Assembly (NCBI RefSeq): GCF_041379765.1
Contig: NZ_CP166919.1
Coordinates: forward strand, 2,046,001 to 2,110,000
Length of the DNA stretch: 64,000 nucleotides
Origin: Thalassotalea sp. Sam97
GTDB taxonomy: Bacteria; Pseudomonadota; Gammaproteobacteria; Enterobacterales; Alteromonadaceae
Direction: 5' to 3'
A program made the translations under genes and the position numbers. Under the pieces are notes generated by a model. That model saw nothing but the letters and a program-made list of their open reading frames with translations. It had not been told where the DNA came from and ran no database searches. Shown piece after piece: positions 15,784-25,040 of the stretch; position 1 is the first letter of the stretch, and each line of letters opens with the position of its first letter.

Positions 15784-17700
15784 TTAACTGTTTATAGCCT
15801 TAGCTGGCACCTCATTAAGATGACTTTGGTGATACAATAAATCACAAATATCATCTGCTGGCGTAAATGCCGTTGGTGCACTCAATAAAAGCTGACGAAT
15901 AGTTTGTTGATCAAACGTTTGGCAAGCATCATTTAATTGCATTAATAACGGTTGTAACTCTTGCCACGGTAAAAATATTTCGTGAGCCGTCATGATCCGT
16001 TCGTTACCTGTTACTTCAACATCATCACCAATAAGTAATTCTTCATAAAGTTTTTCACCAGGACGCAAACCTGTTTCAATGATTTCAATATCACCGTTAG
16101 GGTTCCCCTCATGCTTCAGACGCAACCCTGATAAATGCACCATTTTATGTGCCAAATCATAAATTTTAACTGGATCGCCCATGTCTAGCACAAACACATC
16201 ACCGCCCATACCCATAGCACCAGCCTGTATAACTAACTGAGCTGCTTCTGGGATCGTCATAAAATAACGCGTGATATCTTTATGGGTAAGCGTTATTGGG
16301 CCACCTTGGCCGATTTGTTTTTTAAATAAGGGAACCACCGAACCAGAGCTACCAAGCACATTACCAAAGCGCACCATGCAAAAACGAGTATGGTGCCCCC
16401 CTTTTGCCGACAAAGCTTGCAAGCAAAGTTCTGCCATACGCTTTGTGGTGCCCATGACATTCGTCGGACGAACAGCTTTGTCGGTAGATATAAGTACAAA
16501 TGTTTCAACACCTGCATCTATAGCCGCTTGGGCACAGCGCAAAGTACCAAATACGTTATTTTGCACGCCTTCAATCACATTATATTCAACCAGCGGTACA
16601 TGCTTATAAGCTGCAGCATGGTAAACCGTATTTACCGCAAATGACGACATAACTTTTTGCAAACGTGATTGCTCGGTTACCGAACCAAGCAGCGGATACA
16701 AGTCAACTGTTAAACCTTGCTCTTTTATAAATACTTCCAATTCTCGGTGGATGGAATACAAGGCAAATTCAGTAAGTTCAAACAGAATTAATGTTTGTGG
16801 CTGTTGATTGATTATTTGGCGACATAGCTCACTACCAATAGAGCCACCGGCACCAGTTACCATAACCACTTTATTTTTTATATCGGCATGCATTAACTCG
16901 ACATTTGGTGGCACAGGATCACGGCCAAGCAAATCCTCAACGGAAACTTCCACTAAATCATCAATTTTTGCTTTACCTGATACTAAATCCGCCATAGCAG
17001 GGATGGCCTGCATTTCGATACGAAACTCTTCGAGCTTATTTAAAATTACCGCACGTTGAGATTGTGATGCTGATGGTACAGCTAGTAGGACTTTATTTAC
17101 GCCATACCTTTCAATTAACTTAGCTAACTCTGCCTGAGGATAAACCTTGACACCATTGATATGTAAACGATGTAGCATGACATCATCATCTATAAATGCG
17201 ATACATTGATATTCTAAACTGTTACGCAAGGCATTATTAAGTTGAATACCCGATGCTCCTGCACCATAAATTATCACGTTTTCTTGCTGTTTACGCATTG
17301 GACGCCTAGCCATATAGCGCACTGCTAATCGCGAACCACCAACAAACAATAACAAAAAACACGCATAAATAAATGGTACGCTCCGAGGTAGATCAACGGG
17401 CATTGACAAACCGGCGACTGCGACAACGATAGAGGATATAACTACACTGCCACATACAGCAGCTAACGCAACTGGGCCTAAAAACCTGATCACGGCACGA
17501 TATAGACCTAAATTGATGTTAACAAAAACTGTAACGACAATAACTAAAACGAGTAAAAACCAATAACCCGCTGATTGCTGAATATCAAAACCCAAGCGAA
17601 TAAGCATCGCGAGCCAAAACGCTACGACGATAAACAGCGAATCGACCAAAACACTTATAATCCGCTTTACGGGACGAGAAATTTGGAAAATTTTATCCAT
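15784..17700 (-). CDS. Membrane-bound nucleotide-sugar 4,6-dehydratase (FlaA1/WbpM/CapD family)
   Basis: A 638-residue inner-membrane protein. Four membrane spans occupy roughly the first 125 residues. A first nucleotide-binding fold follows (IIYGAGASGIQL) and then the catalytic SDR domain (VMVTGAGGSIGSELC). Catalytic-region signatures are LISTDKAVRPTNVMGTTKR and MVRFGNVLGSSGSVVP, the FlaA1-type arrangement with Met replacing the usual Tyr. It probably makes UDP-4-keto-6-deoxy-GlcNAc, the precursor of QuiNAc or FucNAc. The ATG at 17700 has AGGGAA upstream; one more codon (TTG) is open but not needed. It is the last gene of the minus-strand locus. Confidence 0.88.
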   Translation of the reverse strand: MDKIFQISRPVKRIISVLVDSLFIVVAFWLAMLIRLGFDIQQSAGYWFLLVLVIVVTVFVNINLGLYRAVIRFLGPVALAAVCGSVVISSIVVAVAGLSMPVDLPRSVPFIYACFLLLFVGGSRLAVRYMARRPMRKQQENVIIYGAGASGIQLNNALRNSLEYQCIAFIDDDVMLHRLHINGVKVYPQAELAKLIERYGVNKVLLAVPSASQSQRAVILNKLEEFRIEMQAIPAMADLVSGKAKIDDLVEVSVEDLLGRDPVPPNVELMHADIKNKVVMVTGAGGSIGSELCRQIINQQPQTLILFELTEFALYSIHRELEVFIKEQGLTVDLYPLLGSVTEQSRLQKVMSSFAVNTVYHAAAYKHVPLVEYNVIEGVQNNVFGTLRCAQAAIDAGVETFVLISTDKAVRPTNVMGTTKRMAELCLQALSAKGGHHTRFCMVRFGNVLGSSGSVVPLFKKQIGQGGPITLTHKDITRYFMTIPEAAQLVIQAGAMGMGGDVFVLDMGDPVKIYDLAHKMVHLSGLRLKHEGNPNGDIEIIETGLRPGEKLYEELLIGDDVEVTGNERIMTAHEIFLPWQELQPLLMQLNDACQTFDQQTIRQLLLSAPTAFTPADDICDLLYHQSHLNEVPAKAINS

Positions 17701-18119
17701 CAAGATATGTTCCCTGAAATACTTAAAATTCTTAAATAATTACTATAACCAAGCAAAAAATGAAAAATGGATAGTTTGATCAGCAATAGTTGGTATCACC
17801 GCTGAGAGAATTATCTCTTGCAAGAGTATACCGACTTCCCGGATAATTCAATATATTCAATGAATGTGAAGGTCTTTCTATGGCGAATTCTAAAGCAAGT
17901 TTTCAATATTCTTTCAAAGGAAATAGTTCCTATGCTCAGCTATTTATTTAACACTATAGTATTAACGCTATGCTATTAATCATATTTTCTATAAATAATA
18001 AAACACGGTGTTGAACTCTCTTGCCCTTATGAATAAAATTAGTTTATCCACTTACCCTAGATTAAAAATCCGAAAAACCGGGTTTTTAATATAAATTTTG
18101 TAATGTTCTCGATACCACA
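17701..18119. other. Noncoding gap upstream of the FlaA1-type dehydratase
   Basis: AT-rich sequence with no open frame of protein character. It may carry a promoter for the dehydratase, since the neighbouring upstream gene is a broken remnant. I see no recognisable repeat or operator. Confidence 0.4.
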
Positions 18120-18345
18120 TTACAAAGCGTTCAACTCATTCAGGGATCGATACTCAGGTCTAAATCCAGTCACCTCAAACAACTCTTAAACTTCGGCATA
18201 CGTCTGATATAAATCACCGGGTTGCATCTGCATAAAGTTATTTTCCGCCTCTGCACCAAGCGATTCCACGAACTCTAACAATTTAATAGGGTTACCGTTA
18301 CCTATTTTAAATACACTATAAAGCGCCGAACTGGATAATAGCCCC
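18120..18345 (-). pseudogene. Remnant of a UDP-glucuronate epimerase
   Basis: Translating the minus strand gives SSALYSVFKIGNGNPIKLLE, then a segment ending QMQPGDLYQTYAEV, a stop codon (18186-18188), and in the same frame ELFEVTGFRPEYRSLNELNA. This is the C-terminal third of NAD-dependent UDP-glucuronate epimerases, which have xYNIGNxxPVxL, MQPGDVxxTYAD and TGxxPxT at these positions (family knowledge). The N-terminal two thirds, including the NAD-binding and catalytic regions, are missing and the frame is broken. It lies directly after ugd, as expected for an old ugd-epimerase pair, suggesting the locus once made UDP-galacturonate. Confidence 0.75.
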
Positions 18346-18584
18346 TATGTCGGTAAATCGATTTTCGTAAAAAAGACCCGATTCAAAAAATAACCGATGG
18401 CCGGATTAATAAGAATAGCTATAAGCGATCACACACCTAAAGTTTATTAGCAACGATTAAAGGAAAACACTATCATAATCTGTTATAAAAATAGGCTAGT
18501 TACATAAGTAGTCTATTTTCCTTCCCTTAAAAGTAAACACCCTAGCCTCAGTCTGCCTATCAAAAACTGAGGTTTATAATCAGG
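18346..18584. other. Short gap downstream of ugd
   Basis: Noncoding, probably decayed sequence from the lost epimerase. A weak 6-bp stem CCTCAG/CTGAGG (18546-18572) just after the ugd stop may serve as a terminator, but it lacks a T run. Confidence 0.3.
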
Positions 18585-19751
18585 TTAGTCGTTACCAAAT
18601 AAGTCGCGCGTATAAACTTTTTCAGAGACATCATCCAGCTCATCGTGCATGCGATTAGATACTATCACGTCAGACATCGCTTTAAATGCTTCTAAATCGC
18701 GAATAACCCGAGAGTGATAGAATTCGTCTTCTTCAAGCACAGGTTCAAACACAACCACTTCAATACCTTTGGCTTTGATGCGCTTCATCACACCTTGGAT
18801 AGATGAGGCTCTAAAATTATCGGAACCCGATTTCATAATCAAGCGGTAAACACCAACCACTTTCGGTTGACGTGCAATGATGGAGTCAGCAATAAAGTCT
18901 TTACGAGTACGGTTTGCATCAACAATCGCTGCAATCATGTTATTTGGTACGTCTTGGTAGTTTGCCAATAACTGCTTAGTATCTTTGGGTAGGCAATAAC
19001 CGCCGTAGCCAAAAGATGGGTTATTATAATGCGAGCCAATACGAGGGTCTAAACTCACACCTTCAATAATCGACTTGGTATCTAAGCCATGCACTTCAGC
19101 GTATGAATCCAGCTCATTAAAGTACGCCACACGCATCGCCAAATAGGTATTCGAAAACAGCTTAACCGCTTCTGCTTCCGTTGAGCGAATAAACAGCACA
19201 TCGATATCTGATTTTTCAGCGCCTTGCACCAATAAATTTGCAAAAACACGTGCACGCTGGGAATCTTCACCTATTATAATACGAGACGGATATAGGTTAT
19301 CATATAAAGCTTTACCTTCACGCAAAAACTCAGGCGAGAAAATCAAACCATCACAACCAAGCTCCTCACGAATCCGGCGCGTATAGCCTACAGGTACAGT
19401 AGACTTAATCACCATGCATGCTGACGGATTTATCGCCATAACATCCCGAATAACGGCCTCAACCGATGAAGTATTAAAGTAATTGGTTACGGGGTCATAA
19501 TCTGTTGGTGTTGCTATAACAACGTAATCAGCACCTGAATAAGCCGATTCTTTATTAAGCGTCGCACGAAAATTTAAGTCTTCACGCTGTAAGAACTCTG
19601 ATATCTCGCTATCAACAATCGGAGACATCTTGCCGTTTAATAAGTCAACTTTTTCTGGAACAATATCAACAGCAACAACTTCATTATATTGAGCCAATAA
19701 CATCGCATTTGAAAGGCCAACATAGCCCGTACCAGCAATTGCAATTTTCAT
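18585..19751 (-). CDS. ugd: UDP-glucose 6-dehydrogenase
   Basis: A 388-residue cytoplasmic enzyme oxidising UDP-glucose to UDP-glucuronate with two NAD. It has the short E. coli-type architecture: N-terminal IAIAGTGYVGLSNAMLLAQ, then ATPTDYDP, IKSTVPVGYT, FSPEFLREGKALYDN and the active-site Cys253 in GYGGYCLPKDT. UDP-glucose would come from GalU. It is 5 bases from the upstream phosphoglycosyl transferase gene, so tightly co-transcribed. A UDP-glucuronate epimerase remnant follows it, so glucuronate itself is now the likely end product. Confidence 0.95.
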   Translation of the reverse strand: MKIAIAGTGYVGLSNAMLLAQYNEVVAVDIVPEKVDLLNGKMSPIVDSEISEFLQREDLNFRATLNKESAYSGADYVVIATPTDYDPVTNYFNTSSVEAVIRDVMAINPSACMVIKSTVPVGYTRRIREELGCDGLIFSPEFLREGKALYDNLYPSRIIIGEDSQRARVFANLLVQGAEKSDIDVLFIRSTEAEAVKLFSNTYLAMRVAYFNELDSYAEVHGLDTKSIIEGVSLDPRIGSHYNNPSFGYGGYCLPKDTKQLLANYQDVPNNMIAAIVDANRTRKDFIADSIIARQPKVVGVYRLIMKSGSDNFRASSIQGVMKRIKAKGIEVVVFEPVLEEDEFYHSRVIRDLEAFKAMSDVIVSNRMHDELDDVSEKVYTRDLFGND

Positions 19752-19756
19752 ATAAA

Positions 19757-20323
19757 TTAATCCTTTATAACTCGATCACCACTGCCCTTGCCTGTGACAG
19801 TCTGCAATATATACTTAAAATAGGTCGTCAATGATAACGACGAAATCATCTTCTCGTCTGTCTTTGCGAGTAACTCTGGCATAGACATATCAATTTCATT
19901 AACCTGAGCGAGTCCCGTTATACCGGGGCGAACATTGTATACCCCATGAGCATCACGAAATTTAATTAGTTCTTTTTGATTGTATAAATTTGGGCGAGGT
20001 CCTACTAAACTCATTTGTCCACAAAGAACGTTCCAAAGTTGCGGTAATTCATCCAACTTCGTTTTTCTTAGAAAGTGACCAAATGGGGTTATAGAGGATG
20101 ACGACGCTAAATGGCTAGCAACTGACGCTGTACCAACAGTCATGGTGCGAAACTTTACCAATTTAAACGATTTCTTATATCGCCCCACTCGTTCTTGTAT
20201 AAAAATTGGAGCACCTGTATCGAAATATCCAATAACCAATAACAAAATAAGGATTGGAAAACCGAAAATTAGTCCTAAAATCGCGAACGCAATATCTATC
20301 GTGCGGATAATAAAATTAGTCAT
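19757..20323 (-). CDS. Small undecaprenyl-phosphate phosphoglycosyl transferase
   Basis: A 188-residue monotopic membrane enzyme of the PglC/WcaJ-C-terminal type. One N-terminal hydrophobic segment (IAFAILGLIFGFPILILLLV) forms the re-entrant helix. The catalytic core follows: APIFIQERVGR, FKLVKFRTMTVG, the LRKTKLDELPQLWNVL segment with its catalytic Asp-Glu, GQMSLVGPRP, and VRPGITGLAQV. It should start repeat-unit assembly by moving a sugar-1-phosphate to undecaprenyl phosphate at the inner membrane. Neighbouring 4-reductase and 4,6-dehydratase genes suggest QuiNAc-1-P or FucNAc-1-P as the first sugar (inference). Confidence 0.9.
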   Translation of the reverse strand: MTNFIIRTIDIAFAILGLIFGFPILILLLVIGYFDTGAPIFIQERVGRYKKSFKLVKFRTMTVGTASVASHLASSSSITPFGHFLRKTKLDELPQLWNVLCGQMSLVGPRPNLYNQKELIKFRDAHGVYNVRPGITGLAQVNEIDMSMPELLAKTDEKMISSLSLTTYFKYILQTVTGKGSGDRVIKD

Positions 20324-20333
20324 ATACTTTACT

Positions 20334-21221
20334 TTACTTTAAGGTATTTAATAAATTAAAACGAGGAGTCCAGCCTAAAATACGTTTAGCTTTAGACGAA
20401 TCGATTTCAAGATTATCTAATAGTTGAGTAGCTAAACTTGTTTTTCCCAAAAGCGTAAACATTTTACGAAAAACTAACACAGGTACTGGTACCATAAAAG
20501 ATTTAATATTCCGAGCCACCCAAATATTTCGAATCAACTCATTTAGCGAATATGTTTCATCATCGGACACTAAAAACAATTCGTTAGCTGCTGATGGGTG
20601 CTCCGAGCAAACTACTATAAATTCACAGAGATTTTTAACCGAGATGTAGCTGCGAGAGTTATTGATTGCCCCAAAAGGAAGAGGACACTTCGTTAAAGCC
20701 AATTTGACTAACTTTGAGAAATTACCCGGAGCATTAATTCCGTAAACAAGTGGCGGTCTTATAAGAACCAATTCAAAATTTAACTCTGCAGACATTTTTC
20801 GTAAAGCCAACTCGGTTTCATATTTTGATACCGCATAATCAGAGTGCGGTGTCACATCACATAGTTCTGTAAAAGGTGCATCCTTAGTTGTATTACCATT
20901 TACACCGATTGTACTTACATACACAAATCTTCGAAGTCCATTCGAAGCTGCCTGCTTAGCCAAAGCAATTGTCGAGTCCCTATTTATTCTTCGAAAGTCA
21001 GCAAGAGTTTTCGAGTTATCATGAGCAAGAGCTGCTAGATGAATAACTACTTCGAACTTTTCTTCAATAACTTGATTCGAAATAAAGTTTTCTAAACTAC
21101 TTTGAATACAGTTTGGACTCAATTTTTCTTTACGTGAGAGCTGATAGATATCATGACCGTTTAACATAGGTATCAATTCACTTCCAATGAAACCGGTCGC
21201 TCCAGTAACAAGTATTTTCAT
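20334..21221 (-). CDS. NAD-dependent epimerase/4-reductase (WbpV/WreQ-like)
   Basis: A 295-residue extended SDR. The NAD motif is ILVTGATGFIGSEL, Asp/Ala-rich strand 4 is VVIHLAALAHDNS, and the catalytic region is YVSTIGVNG followed by YAVSKYETE (Tyr-x3-Lys). VLIRPPLVYGINAPGNFSKL fits the branch of 4-keto reductases producing QuiNAc or FucNAc. It lies between a GT2 gene (adjacent, no gap) and the small phosphoglycosyl transferase. In Rhizobium and Pseudomonas similar reductase-transferase pairs make and transfer UDP-QuiNAc; substrate assignment here is by analogy. Confidence 0.8.
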   Translation of the reverse strand: MKILVTGATGFIGSELIPMLNGHDIYQLSRKEKLSPNCIQSSLENFISNQVIEEKFEVVIHLAALAHDNSKTLADFRRINRDSTIALAKQAASNGLRRFVYVSTIGVNGNTTKDAPFTELCDVTPHSDYAVSKYETELALRKMSAELNFELVLIRPPLVYGINAPGNFSKLVKLALTKCPLPFGAINNSRSYISVKNLCEFIVVCSEHPSAANELFLVSDDETYSLNELIRNIWVARNIKSFMVPVPVLVFRKMFTLLGKTSLATQLLDNLEIDSSKAKRILGWTPRFNLLNTLK

Positions 21222-21968
21222 TTAAGACTTCTTAAAAAAAGTTAATAATTTAAAAGGGAGTTTAAATAGAATAAGAAAAATACTGGTGAAGATCCCATTC
21301 TCTTTGCAAGCACGAGATATCTCTATATTTTGGTGTACTCGCCATAGTAAACCGCTAGAACTTATTCCACCTTCACGCATTTTAACTAGGACATGGGGAA
21401 CTCGCTTAAGCTTTATGCCTTTAGAGATGTGCCTCGCTATTAGTTCAAAATCCGCAGCAACTCGATAGCCTAACTTGTATGTTCCAAACTCATCATATTT
21501 CTTTCTTCGAATATAATATGTGGGGTGTGGCAGCATGAAGCCAAAACGAATTTTCTTTTTAGAAAAACGCTTCGAAGAATATCGACGAGTTATTTTATCC
21601 GGATTATGTTGATTCACATAAACCAAATCGCCATATACACCATCCACCTCATCAGAAAAACTGTTAACAATATTACCAATACTGTTCTCTGTCGAAAAGA
21701 AGTCATCTGAGTTCAAGATTCCAACAATATCGCCTGTAGCTGCTTTGACCCCTTTATTCATAGCATCATAAATGCCAGAATCTTTTTCTGAAATCAGTAT
21801 ATCAATAACGTCTGTATACTCATCGACTATTTCTAATGTTTTATCAGTTGATTTCCCATCAACGATTATATATTCGATATTCTCATAGTTTTGCTTCTTA
21901 ACAGACTCTATGGTATCTCTTATGGTTTTTTCACTGTTAAAGCAAACTGTTATAATAGAGACTTTCAA
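21222..21968 (-). CDS. Glycosyltransferase family 2
   Basis: A 248-residue inverting GT-A glycosyltransferase. The nucleotide-binding start VSIITVCFNSEKTIRDTIES is typical, with EYIIVDGKSTDKTLEI, the metal-binding region GILNSDDFF, and PHPTYYIRRKKY near the acceptor site. No membrane span is evident; a basic, hydrophobic C-terminus (LFKLPFKLLTFFKKS) may bind the membrane. It uses a TTG start with GGAAGG six bases upstream, and is directly joined to the reductase gene. It adds one sugar of the repeat unit; donor and acceptor unknown. Confidence 0.88.
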   Translation of the reverse strand: MKVSIITVCFNSEKTIRDTIESVKKQNYENIEYIIVDGKSTDKTLEIVDEYTDVIDILISEKDSGIYDAMNKGVKAATGDIVGILNSDDFFSTENSIGNIVNSFSDEVDGVYGDLVYVNQHNPDKITRRYSSKRFSKKKIRFGFMLPHPTYYIRRKKYDEFGTYKLGYRVAADFELIARHISKGIKLKRVPHVLVKMREGGISSSGLLWRVHQNIEISRACKENGIFTSIFLILFKLPFKLLTFFKKS

Positions 21969-21988
21969 CTCTAACCTTCCTTGTACAC

Positions 21989-23374
21989 TTATGATCTCAA
22001 CAAAGACAAAATTTCGTTAGTTTTTGACTTCATTAACTCAACATCAGTTCGTGATTCTACATTCAAGCGTACTACGGGCTCGGTATTAGATGAACGTAAA
22101 TTAAAGCGCCAATCAGCAAACTCTAATGAGATACCATCTGTTTCATCAACGATTAGTGCATCCCCCTCATAAGCTTGTCGAACTTTTGAAATAGCTTGCT
22201 TAGGGTTTTCCAACTTAGAGTTGATTTCTCCCGAAGATGGGTATGCTGCAATGCGCTCAGAAACAAGCTCAGATAAAGGTTTACCTGTTACAGAAAGTAA
22301 TTCAGAAACCAATAACCAAGGGATCATACCTGAGTCGCAGTAAGCGAAGTCTCTAAAATAATGGTGAGCACTCATTTCGCCACCATAAATGGCGTTTTCA
22401 CTACGCATGCGTTCTTTAATAAAGGCGTGACCAGTTTTACTCATAATTGGCTCACCACCGGCTGCTTTTACTAAATCAATGGTATTCCAGCTTAAACGAG
22501 GATCGTGAATTATTTTCTCACCGATATTTTGGACCAAAAAGGCTTGCGCTAATAAACCAACGATGTAATAGCCTTCGATGAACTGGCCTTTTTCGTCAAA
22601 CAAGAAACAACGATCAAAGTCGCCATCCCAAGCAATACCCATATCGGCATTATGTTCAAGTACCGCATTTGCCGTGTCTTCTCGACACTCTGGTAGTAAT
22701 GGATTTGGAATACCATTTGGAAAGTTACCGTCAGGCTGATGGTGCACTTTAATAAATTCAATATTTGCACCAGCAGCGAGTAACACTTGTTCAATAGCAT
22801 CTAGCGCTGGGCCTGCTGCACCATTACCTGAATTAACAACCAACTTTAACGGTTTAAGCTTGCTTACATCAATAAATTCAAGCATACGCTTTGCAAACTC
22901 ATCCTTTAAATTACGCGAGATATATTGCCCGCGCTCTTTATTATCTTCTACAGTAATCTCTTGATTAATTATTTTTTCAGCGGTTGCTTTTATTGCATGT
23001 AACCCGGTGTCGCCGGAAATAGGCTTTGATTGCTCACGAACAAGTTTCATGCCGTTGTAATTCATTGGGTTATGGGATGCTGTCACTTCTACTCCACCAC
23101 ATACACCTAAGTATGATGTAGCGTAATAAATTTCTTCGGTACCTGTCATACCTAAGTCGATAACATTGACACCTTCGTCTTGCAAGCCGTTAGCTAAAGC
23201 AAGCTTTAAGCTATCAGATGTTAAACGAATATCGCCACCGACAACAATGTCTTTAGGCTTAAGTTCTAAAGCAAAGGCACGACCTATAGCGTAAGCAATT
23301 TCATCGTTAAGCTCGTCACCTAACTGACCGCGAATGTCATATGCTTTGAAGCACGTTAATGATTTTGAGGACAT
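21989..23374 (-). CDS. manB: Phosphomannomutase (CpsG/ManB)
   Basis: A 461-residue alpha-D-phosphohexomutase interconverting mannose-6-phosphate and mannose-1-phosphate. Family marks are CFKAYDIRGQLGDELND, the phosphoserine loop TASHNPMNYNGMK, the metal-binding loop GIAWDGDFDRCF, sugar-specificity loop GEMSAHHYFRDF, and phosphate-binding RSSNTEPVVRLNVE. It lies downstream of manC with a 145-base gap holding a strong hairpin. Its product supplies GDP-mannose for GDP-fucose synthesis. Confidence 0.95.
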   Translation of the reverse strand: MSSKSLTCFKAYDIRGQLGDELNDEIAYAIGRAFALELKPKDIVVGGDIRLTSDSLKLALANGLQDEGVNVIDLGMTGTEEIYYATSYLGVCGGVEVTASHNPMNYNGMKLVREQSKPISGDTGLHAIKATAEKIINQEITVEDNKERGQYISRNLKDEFAKRMLEFIDVSKLKPLKLVVNSGNGAAGPALDAIEQVLLAAGANIEFIKVHHQPDGNFPNGIPNPLLPECREDTANAVLEHNADMGIAWDGDFDRCFLFDEKGQFIEGYYIVGLLAQAFLVQNIGEKIIHDPRLSWNTIDLVKAAGGEPIMSKTGHAFIKERMRSENAIYGGEMSAHHYFRDFAYCDSGMIPWLLVSELLSVTGKPLSELVSERIAAYPSSGEINSKLENPKQAISKVRQAYEGDALIVDETDGISLEFADWRFNLRSSNTEPVVRLNVESRTDVELMKSKTNEILSLLRS

Positions 23375-23427
23375 AATATTACAGCTGTTATAAATTTAAA
23401 GGGGTAACGTGAAGATTTTTTTGAAAC

Positions 23428-23455
23428 AAGGCTAAGTATTAATTTACTTAGCCTT
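23428..23455 (-). terminator. 11-bp stem between manC and manB
   Basis: Perfect arms AAGGCTAAGTA / TACTTAGCCTT enclose a 6-base loop. On the minus strand it is followed by GTTTC and A-rich sequence rather than a clean T run, so it may be a partial terminator or attenuator that lowers manB relative to manC. Confidence 0.45.
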
Positions 23456-23519
23456 AGATGTTTTGAGTTAAGTATTAAATTATATAGTACTTTCTCTTAA
23501 AACGTTAACTACTCGTCAA

Positions 23520-24929
23520 CTACGAACGACCATAACGGTCTTCAAAGCGAACAATATCATCTTCGCCTAAGTAGTCACCGACTTGTACTTCAATAAGTTC
23601 AAGCGGAATAACACCCGGGTTTTCAAGTGCGTGCACTTGGCCAACAGGAATATACGTCGACTCGTTTTCACGAACTAAGAATGTTTCTTCACCGTTGGTT
23701 ACTTTAGCGGTACCCGACACAACAACCCAGTGCTCTGAACGATGATGATGCATTTGAATAGACAACTTCTCACCCGGTTTAACGGTAATACGTTTAACCT
23801 GATCGCGACGACCAAAATCGATTGAGTCGTAATGTCCCCATGGGCGATACACTTGACGATGTAAATTAGCTTCTGAACGATCAGACGATTTTAATTGCTC
23901 GACAATCTTCTTTACGTCTTGAACCTTATCTTTGTTAGCAACCAAAATGGAATCTTTAGTTTGCACCACAATAGTGTTTTCCATGCCAACAGTCGCAACC
24001 AGTTTACTCTCGGCAATCACTAAATTGTTAGTACAGCCTTGAGTGAGGACATCACCTTTTAGAACATTGCCGTTTTCGTCTTTTTCTTGGATATCCCAAA
24101 TGGCAGAAAAGCTACCAATATCGTTCCAATTTGCATCAAGAGACACGACCACCGCAGCATCGGTTTTTTCCATTACAGCATAATCAATAGAATCGTCAGG
24201 GCATTCTGCAAATGCATTTGCATCAATTCGAACAAAGTCCATATCCGCAGCTGTATGTTTAATTGATGCTTGGCATGCTAAATACATATCAGGATTAAAC
24301 TTGTTAAGCTCCTCTAAATAACGAGACGCTTTAAACATAAACATGCCTGAGTTCCAGTAATAGTCACCTGAAGCTAAGTATTGCTGAGCTGTTTCAAGAT
24401 CAGGCTTTTCAACAAACGAATCGACGACAATACCCGAGTCTTTTTGTTGTCCACGTTTAATATAACCATAGCCTGTTTCAGCATGCGTTGGTACAACACC
24501 AAAAGTTACCAACTTACCAGCCTCTGCTAATGCTTGTGCATTAACGACAGCAGAATGAAATGCTTCAACATCGGCAATAACGTGATCGGCTGCCAAAACA
24601 AGCATCACCGGATCATTGCCAGCGTTTACTTCATTAAATGCGGCTAAAGCAATAGCTGGTGCCGTGTTACGGCCAACTGGCTCAAGAATAATACTACCTA
24701 ATTGGTCTATTTCACGTAACTGCTCTGCAACAACGAAACGGTGTTCTTCATTACAGATTGTCGTTGGCTCTGAAACCTGTAGTCCTTTTAAGCGCAATAC
24801 CGTTTCTTGGATCATGGTATTGTCAGAGGCTATTTTTAAAAATTGTTTTGGTAGTAACTTACGAGACAGTGGCCATAAGCGTGAGCCTGAGCCTCCTGCC
24901 ATAATGACTGGTTTAATCATATTATTCAT
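23520..24929 (-). CDS. manC: Mannose-1-phosphate guanylyltransferase / mannose-6-phosphate isomerase
   Basis: A 469-residue bifunctional type II PMI-GMP. The guanylyltransferase domain (about 1-340) has IMAGGSGSRLWPLSRKLLPK and FVEKPDLETA. The C-terminal cupin (about 365-465) has the isomerase signature KPGEKLSIQMHHHRSEHWVV. It makes GDP-mannose from mannose-6-phosphate together with ManB. A hexanucleotide repeat ends one base before the start codon, and neither the ATG at 24929 nor the one at 24920 has a normal ribosome binding site, so translation initiation may depend on the repeat. Confidence 0.95.
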   Translation of the reverse strand: MNNMIKPVIMAGGSGSRLWPLSRKLLPKQFLKIASDNTMIQETVLRLKGLQVSEPTTICNEEHRFVVAEQLREIDQLGSIILEPVGRNTAPAIALAAFNEVNAGNDPVMLVLAADHVIADVEAFHSAVVNAQALAEAGKLVTFGVVPTHAETGYGYIKRGQQKDSGIVVDSFVEKPDLETAQQYLASGDYYWNSGMFMFKASRYLEELNKFNPDMYLACQASIKHTAADMDFVRIDANAFAECPDDSIDYAVMEKTDAAVVVSLDANWNDIGSFSAIWDIQEKDENGNVLKGDVLTQGCTNNLVIAESKLVATVGMENTIVVQTKDSILVANKDKVQDVKKIVEQLKSSDRSEANLHRQVYRPWGHYDSIDFGRRDQVKRITVKPGEKLSIQMHHHRSEHWVVVSGTAKVTNGEETFLVRENESTYIPVGQVHALENPGVIPLELIEVQVGDYLGEDDIVRFEDRYGRS

Positions 24930-24930
24930 T

Positions 24931-24970
24931 CTTAATCTTAATCTTAATCTTAATCTTAATCTTAATCTTA
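24931..24970. repeat. Hexanucleotide simple-sequence repeat (CTTAAT)6 at the manC start
   Basis: Six perfect copies of CTTAAT plus CTTA form 40 bases directly upstream of manC, in its 5' leader or core promoter. Copy-number change would shift promoter or ribosome-binding spacing without changing a reading frame. Confidence 0.9.
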
Positions 24971-25040
24971 AATCGCACGATAAGTTGAAGTTTTCGATTA
25001 GCTCAACCTATCTTGTGTACGCTTCTTGCTTTATTTTTTG

